Shown one piece after another: positions 58,448 through 64,000 of a DNA stretch of 64,000 bases. The notes beneath the pieces are model-generated. The model was given only the letters and a program-made list of their open reading frames with translations, had not been told where the DNA came from and ran no database searches. This stretch comes from Rostrohypoxylon terebratum (Eukaryota; Ascomycota; Sordariomycetes; Xylariales; Hypoxylaceae): assembly GCA_022497145.1 (NCBI GenBank), contig MU385900.1:62001-126000 (forward strand), in the 5' to 3' direction. Within the stretch, counting starts at the first letter, position 1. Every line of letters begins with the position of its first letter. The translations under genes and the position numbers were made by a program.

Positions 58448-60494
58448 TTACACGCCGGAATCCTCCTTCGGCCATGGTGCGGGTGTATTCCACCAACTCG
58501 TCCATGCTTTACATGTATCGTCAAAAGCCTTCCTTTCTGCGCTACTGATTGAGATTGAATCTGCGCTCTCCAGAATCTCTAGTGCCAGCCCCATCGATGC
58601 GTGCCACGCGATATGACAATGGACGAGCCACGCGCCAGGATTGTCTAACTGGATCGCGACAGCAAGGTAACCGTGTGGAGGAAGCATAGCGGTGTCGCGT
58701 CTCGGTGGATTATGCAATTGAAAGGAATCGGTTTTGCCATCCTACTGATGCGGTTCTTGTGCTAATATATAGAAATCATGGCCATGAAAGTGGATAGGGT
58801 GTGCCATTCTGCGCGTGTGAGAGCCTGTTAATAGTGGGTTCGATCAAAATAGGTAGCAAGTAGAAAAAATGTGTTTTTCTTACCCTCCGTACAAGACGAC
58901 GGCAGCATTTTCAATTACGATAACGGCTTATTGGTCTTCGGAATCGTCCGTTTTCTTTGGAGAGAGTCAGCATGTGTATCAAAGCGCCTCTGAACCAGAG
59001 GGTTTTGGCCTTCTCGAGCATTTCTTACATTTAGGGGCAAGACATTGTACTCCGAGGGAAACGTCGCTGACGAAGACTCGTGCAGAGCTTTCTTTAACGT
59101 CGGCTCCGCCCAATCTATATCTAAATAACTGCTGTTGATCGTCCATTTGAACATTCCAGAATGGATGAATCGCACATTAACATCTTCCACAATGGTGTCG
59201 ACAATCGTGCCGACATCGCGTTTGACGTGGGGGACCAAGTGTTCTAGAGGTTCGTCTTGGCAAGCCTTTGGCACATCGACCGTGTCTGTTGTGGTCGGAT
59301 TACCCGTGCCCATTAACTTGCGCTCGTATCGAATTATCCCCGTGCCGTCTTTCGGATGACTATTAGCAACACCCTGGCAAGTACTGGCCGGTATCCAGCC
59401 GCTGCGTAACCAATAATCCCCCGGCTCAGCGGTCGCATCGACGATGATATCGTACCGCTGACCAGAACTTATCATAATTCTATCCGTCTCGTATGGCTCC
59501 ACAGGGACGAAGTCCATGGCAACCACTGTGAAGTTATGTCCGTCAATATGGAAGTGGAAGTAGCTGTCGATGGCAACATTGAACACCCTGATTAAGTACT
59601 TCTTGCCATGTTGGAAAGTAGCTTCGAACTTTTTGCCTTTGCCGGTGCAATTCGGATCCGAGATATCGGAGCAGTCAAATGTATTTGTGCCATTGATTAG
59701 GATGTCTATAGTTCGCAGTGTCAGGCAACTAACTCCATTTTATTATGTGATTGACTGCACATTGCACTCTCAGAACATCACTTACTATCGAGCTCGTGCG
59801 TAATGCCCCATTCCTGTTTGTTAGCCCACGCCCCAAATATGGGAGTATGTGACCAGTCTTGGAGGACAAGTGTGCCGAGATCCTCGTCGTAGTTTGCCGT
59901 GGCAGGCCCTCTCAATATCATCGGGCCCCAAAGACCTTCCGCGTATTGCAGGGAAAAATGAGAGTGATACCAGCTTGTACCATATTGCGTGCACTGAAAT
60001 TGGTATGTGTAGGTTTCCCCTGGCGCAATTGGACATTGCGATATCCCAGGGACCCCATCGTTTTGTGTGTTATTAAGCATCCGTACGCCATGCCAGTGAA
60101 CGGATGTGCCGTTAGATTTCATGTTATTGGTCACATGAATAACGAGGTCGTCGCCCCAGTCGGCAGTAATGAGTGGACCCGGGACGGTGCCGTTGAATGT
60201 CATGCAAGTTCGCTCGTATCCATCAGGGCTGCAAGCAGTCTCTTCTACGGAGAGCCATACTTCAACTGTCTTCCCAGTTTCAGGAAATGTTGTATAATAA
60301 TCGGTATCGATGCTGTACTCTCCCCAGCAATTTCGTGATGTAGGTGTATGCTGACATAGAGAAGAAGATGGAGACGATAACGGTATTGGTTTCTGTGGCG
60401 TCTGTAATATTAAATCTTGGCCTGGCACAGAAGATGTGGCGGCTAGGTATCCCCCCAACAAGAAGTCAAGGATGGAGAATAGTGCTTCCTTCAT
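58448..60494 (-). pseudogene. Laccase-like multicopper oxidase interrupted by two in-frame stops
   Basis: Best model (leftwards): exons 60494-59786, 59705-59029, 58954-58884 and 58808-58448, 605 codon positions before the final stop. A signal-like N-terminus (residues 1-25) precedes three cupredoxin domains. Copper ligands are present: HWHGVRM, WYHSHFSLQ, HPIHFHGHDF and the C-terminal HCHIAWHASMGL. Within this model TAA lies at 58928-58930, just before AVIVIENAAVV, and TAG at 58742-58744, between the HFHGHDF ligand block and DGKTDSFQLHNPPRRD. Family text resumes in the same frame after each stop and no splice pair avoids the TAG, so the gene is probably non-functional, or the assembly has errors here. 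Both stops follow a Gln codon and each could come from CAA/CAG by one C-to-T change. Splicing around 58884-59029 is uncertain. Confidence 0.78.
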
Positions 60495-61166
60495 AGCTCA
60501 AACTTCTTAATTTCTGTTTCTATTTCGATGATCTCTCCGGGGTACGTTGCCTTATTGTGACTCAACTTCGTAGCTCGTTAAAATCAAGGATAAAGAAAAT
60601 AGGTACCATCAATTAGCAAGGGCTTAACGGAAGTCTAATGAAAAGTGTTCCAAAACAACATTACATAGATAATGGATATCTTGTCATCTATTAAATCTGG
60701 CGAAGATGATAGAGATGTCGACCGTTCAATCCATATCTAGGACGGCGCAATCGTCTGGCCGATCTCTTATGGAAGCTACGACTTTCATCGGATGATAGTG
60801 GACCCTCTTCATTCGGAGCTTACGGAAGATCCGCCATTGGTAACCGTCTTTCGGAGTTCTAATTTCCTAATACGGAACGCGAAATAGTCGGACGTAGCTA
60901 AGAAGGTGCCACCCTCCTCCGAATTTTCTGAGGGCATGAAAATAGCTAGGCTCAGTTAATCTCGCATGAAGATGTTGATAGCCGATGTTATTATTTTGAG
61001 AGAAGTAACTTAACATTGTGTCCTTACAAGAACTGTTGTTTCTCTTGTGTTTATCGGCGTTGATGCTTTCACTATACCACGAGCCAGAACTTTGAATCGT
61101 TCCATATATTCCTCCTATTGTTTCCTTCTCGAAAATTTGGCCATAGCGAGTAAATGACCAGAAAAA
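60495..61166. other. Intergenic, 0.7 kb, between divergent genes
   Basis: Shared upstream region of the multicopper oxidase and the beta-propeller gene; no distinct motif recognised. Confidence 0.6.
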
Positions 61167-62258
61167 ATGAAACTCTCCTACGCTAATGGGCTCCTGAGCC
61201 TGCTCGCGCTTGTCTCGCCGCTGTTGACCACAGTTTTAGCCAGCTACCCATTCTATCCGTTGCCCATGAGGTATATTCATCAATGGCCTATTCCTTGGTA
61301 CATTCAAAGTCTTTATATTCGAGATAGTGGCGATATAATGGTGACAACAGTGTGGCCAGTCGCATCGGTATGGGTTCTGACCGACGTCTTGACCGACAAC
61401 CCGCAAGCTACTCTCATCTATAAATTTGACCAGGTCAACGCCACTACCGCAATTACAGAAACACAACCAGACGTATTCGCCATAATAGGCGCTAATCAGA
61501 CTTCCTTGGGCGTTGGTATCGACGGTGATGTGAGCATATGGGAACTGGATCTTCGTCCGGGTAATGGTTCTTACACCGAGGGCTTTACCATCAAGGAGAT
61601 TATTCACATGTCCGAAGCTGGCCTCTGCGGGAGTCTCGTTCCCCTTCCCAAAGATCCATCCATACTATTAGTGGCAGACACACATAAAGGGGTGATGTGG
61701 AGAGTTGATACCCGTGCGCGAGAGTACGAGCTCGCCGCCCGAGAGGAGCACATGGCTTGGTTGCCCTGGTTTATTACCGAGTTCGGTATCAGCGGCGTAA
61801 AGATCCAAGATGGGTATCTTTACTGGACGTTAAGCTACACTGCGACTATCTGGCGTATCGCCATCTCCGATGATGGATTCCCCTTGCCCGGCGCACAGCC
61901 AGAGGAGGTCAAGTGGATTCGCTCTGTCTTCGTGGACAACTTCGATTTTGCGTCCAGAGACAACGCCACCATCTTCGCTGCACTCAACGCCGATAACCGC
62001 CTTATAGCCATTGATAAAAAGGGGAATCCTACTTACGTTGCCGGCACTCCCGATGAATTAATCTTGTTGGGGCCTGTGTCGCCAGCATTCGGCAAAGTTC
62101 AAGGTGACACTGATACAGTTTATGTTGTCACCGACGGGGCGTTGCTGAACCCCGTCAATGGGTCAATCATCGAAGGGGGTAGAATAGTAGCTATTGATAC
62201 TACATCCTTCTTTGAGGAATATCTTTCCAAGGATCCCAGATCAGAACTCGAGCTATGA
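61167..62258 (+). CDS. Secreted six-bladed beta-propeller protein (SMP-30/gluconolactonase-like fold)
   Basis: Single exon, 363 residues. The signal peptide is MKLSYANGLLSLLALVSPLL, cut near VLAS. Repeated blade-like text with strand-turn-strand and D/N-rich turns follows: GDIMVTTVWPVASVWVLT, DVSIWELDLRPGNGSY, ILLVADTHKGVMWRVD, DGYLYWTLSYTATIWRIAI and ATIFAALNADNRLIAIDK. Several N-glycosylation sequons agree with secretion. SMP-30-type propellers include lactonases, but the metal-binding residues were not identified here, so enzyme activity is not claimed. Divergent from the multicopper oxidase and convergent with a transcription factor; the three may form a small functional group. Confidence 0.75.
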   Translation: MKLSYANGLLSLLALVSPLLTTVLASYPFYPLPMRYIHQWPIPWYIQSLYIRDSGDIMVTTVWPVASVWVLTDVLTDNPQATLIYKFDQVNATTAITETQPDVFAIIGANQTSLGVGIDGDVSIWELDLRPGNGSYTEGFTIKEIIHMSEAGLCGSLVPLPKDPSILLVADTHKGVMWRVDTRAREYELAAREEHMAWLPWFITEFGISGVKIQDGYLYWTLSYTATIWRIAISDDGFPLPGAQPEEVKWIRSVFVDNFDFASRDNATIFAALNADNRLIAIDKKGNPTYVAGTPDELILLGPVSPAFGKVQGDTDTVYVVTDGALLNPVNGSIIEGGRIVAIDTTSFFEEYLSKDPRSELEL

Positions 62259-62753
62259 TCCGACGATACCAGAACTTAGAGGGCACAGCTATCCACGTAT
62301 GAACTCGGGTTCTTCATCGGTGTATTCTTCATCTAGGTATGCCAGCAGCTAAGGGACGTGAGTGATGGATTTGGTGTCTAATTTCAGATGAAATGGTGCT
62401 ATGGGGTTTAATTGGTGGTCATAGGGGATCAATATGTGCTAAGGACAGTTCAATTTAGGGAAATAGTGGTAGAAAACGCGACCGTAGCACCAATGTCTGT
62501 TCAAAATTTCGTACCCACAGGTACCTTGCACCTAGCTCCTAGGTCCTCTGTAGGTAGCTGTGACTGGATCCATTTATTTTCACTGGAGGGCCACTCTAGA
62601 CGCCCCATGCGCTAGGGCTGCGCGCTGGCGGTGGCAGATGGAACCTTAACACACTAGATAATACATAGGTTAAGCATAAGCATATTCTATGGTTTATTCT
62701 GTATGCAAAAGCCCTTCAAATACAGCATAAGACGAGTACCTACCTATCAACCA
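62259..62753. other. Intergenic, 0.5 kb, between convergent genes
   Basis: No gene recognised; 3' regions of both neighbours. Confidence 0.6.
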
Positions 62754-64000
62754 CTACCAATTAGTGCCTGGCATCATCCAATTCTCCGCTATACCGTCTA
62801 ACCCCGCGCTGCCGAAATCGAATTCAAGGGATTGGCTTGGGAGGCCAGGAGGGGTAAAAGTCTCCAGTACGCCTGGATTTATGAATGCGTCAGCTATGAT
62901 ATTGTTAGCATGTAATCATGTGTGTATTGTGTTGAACTCACGTGAATAAAGTCCTAAATCTCTAAACATTCCTTGGCTGTCAAGACCCATTCCGTTGTCA
63001 TCCAAAGCGATGGAGGGATCTACGTTTGTTATGTTTTGCACCTCCTTACCGCTAGCACTGACATCCTCTTCTTTGGGAGGAGCGCTGTATGAACTGCGAT
63101 CGGTTGCTCTCGCTAGCACAATACTGATGGTTTCGGCGGCTTTTTTCGCCTCTCTAGACGTGCTACTCTTTCGCATCCAGATCATTCTTGTATTCCTCAG
63201 AGCTGCTAGGATTTGCTCTTGCCTGCCCATGGTCTGTCGACGATACACTAAGGAGCAGAGGATCATTGTAGCTGTCAAGAAATGATGGTTCATAAGTGAG
63301 CCTACTCGGAAGCGCATTGTGTGGAGCAGACCTCCTGAATGTAATTCCCGGTCGAGCAAGTCCTGAATTTCCAGCGAGGAGAGCGAGGCATCTAAACAAG
63401 CCTTCCGTGAATATGCGAACGTGTCTTCCTCCTTTGAAGTCGATTCCGCATAGAGAAATCGACGGTGGAGCATGATCTCTCCCGTGAGATGAATATGACC
63501 AAGGAAGAGACGAGCCATAATAATGTGAGGGGTATCGGTCACACTAACGGCTATGGGCTTCATTTTGAGTGGTGGAGGAATGCTAGCTATTGCCTGTCGA
63601 AGAATAGTATCAACATGCATCACTTCAGCGTAACTGGTAGGTTTTATTGATGCTGAAACCCCAGAGACATGGTTCAAGGCCACCAAGACTCTTCTTCTCG
63701 CTATGATACCAAGAGTTGTCGTGTACTCAGTCTCCGGACGTGGAGGGGGTAACTCAGTCATGTTCTCATCCAGGTCATCATCGTTTAAGTTGCGTGGCTC
63801 GGCTGTATCGTACTGGGAGGAATTGATCATACACGGCATACCCATCTGGCTCGAGATGAGAGTGTCGCCTAGCAGCACTGTGGCCCATAATCTCCTTCGC
63901 ATCTCAGCCTGGAGGGGAGAGATTCCAGAGAAATGACTTGGGTCTCGATGATAACCCATGCGCATTGCTAAATTGACTTCGAGAGCGAGGAGAAACCAAA
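62754..64000 (-). CDS. Fungal-specific transcription factor domain protein, 5' part outside the window
   Basis: Partial. Exons seen (leftwards): from beyond 64000 to 62942, then 62893-62754; GTGAGT donor and CATAG acceptor in matching phase. The open frame continues to the window edge (WFLLALEVNLAMRMGYHRD), so the Met at 63965 is internal. MRMGYHRDPSHFSGISPLQ, EMRRRLWATVLLGDTLISSQ and MGMPCMINSS are the core of the fungal_trans (PF04082-type) domain found C-terminal to Zn2Cys6 fingers. The DNA-binding domain would lie to the right, outside the window. The tail is acidic/Pro-Phe-rich (LETFTPPGLPSQSLEFDF), like an activation domain, and ends WMMPGTNW. It may regulate the adjacent propeller and oxidase genes; this is inference. 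Confidence 0.88.

Noticed and set aside
58742..58744. Programmed readthrough of the TAG in the multicopper oxidase
   Set aside because: TAG GAT lacks the TGA CTA context known for fungal readthrough, and a second stop (TAA) exists upstream; gene decay or sequence error is simpler.

Overview
The window reads as nuclear DNA of a filamentous ascomycete, most likely a wood- or plant-decaying Sordariomycete. Genes on both strands carry short introns (about 50-90 nt) with GT...AG ends and CTAAC/CTGAC-like branch points. The families are typical of such fungi: GH7 cellobiohydrolase, HET-domain protein, OPT transporter, peptidase S28, laccase-like multicopper oxidase, Zn2Cys6-type regulator, QDE-2-like Argonaute. 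Gene density is low, about 20 genes in 64 kb, with intergenic stretches of 1-4 kb. These carry short tandem repeats, CCTAGGTA-type motifs and telomere-like tracts. The species cannot be named from the sequence. All exon models were built by eye from reading frame and splice sites.

Layout, left to right. 0-14 kb: a GT8-like glycosyltransferase, an unnamed zinc/SH3-like protein, an Ish1/Msc1 repeat protein and a very acidic nuclear-type protein. 18-21 kb: a kinesin-6-like motor with a long insertion before strand beta4. 21.5 kb: a 142-bp foldback (MITE-like) element. 23.8-28 kb: a GH7 cellobiohydrolase without a cellulose-binding module, and a membrane protein whose N-terminus is seven copies of an AEQDRY...WFGG repeat. 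28.7-34.5 kb: a HET-domain protein and an oligopeptide transporter.

35.7-43.1 kb is a cell-surface and secretory neighbourhood: a 63-residue knottin-like secreted protein, two single-pass surface proteins on either side of a GT25-like glycosyltransferase, and a secreted S28 peptidase. 45-53 kb holds a small orphan gene, an inverted pair of telomere-repeat tracts, an alpha/beta-hydrolase-like module running in frame into an Mpv17-like membrane module, and an Argonaute. 53.3-55.4 kb is a concentrative nucleoside transporter. 58.4-64 kb holds a multicopper oxidase whose frame is broken by two stop codons, a secreted beta-propeller protein and the 3' part of a fungal-specific transcription factor that runs off the right edge.

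The points most worth following up are the probable hydrolase-Mpv17 fusion, whose hydrolase lacks the expected serine nucleophile; the head-to-head telomere-repeat junction about 600 bp to its left; the interrupted multicopper oxidase; the AEQDRY repeat protein; and the foldback element. No tRNA, rRNA, CRISPR array or autonomous transposon was recognised.
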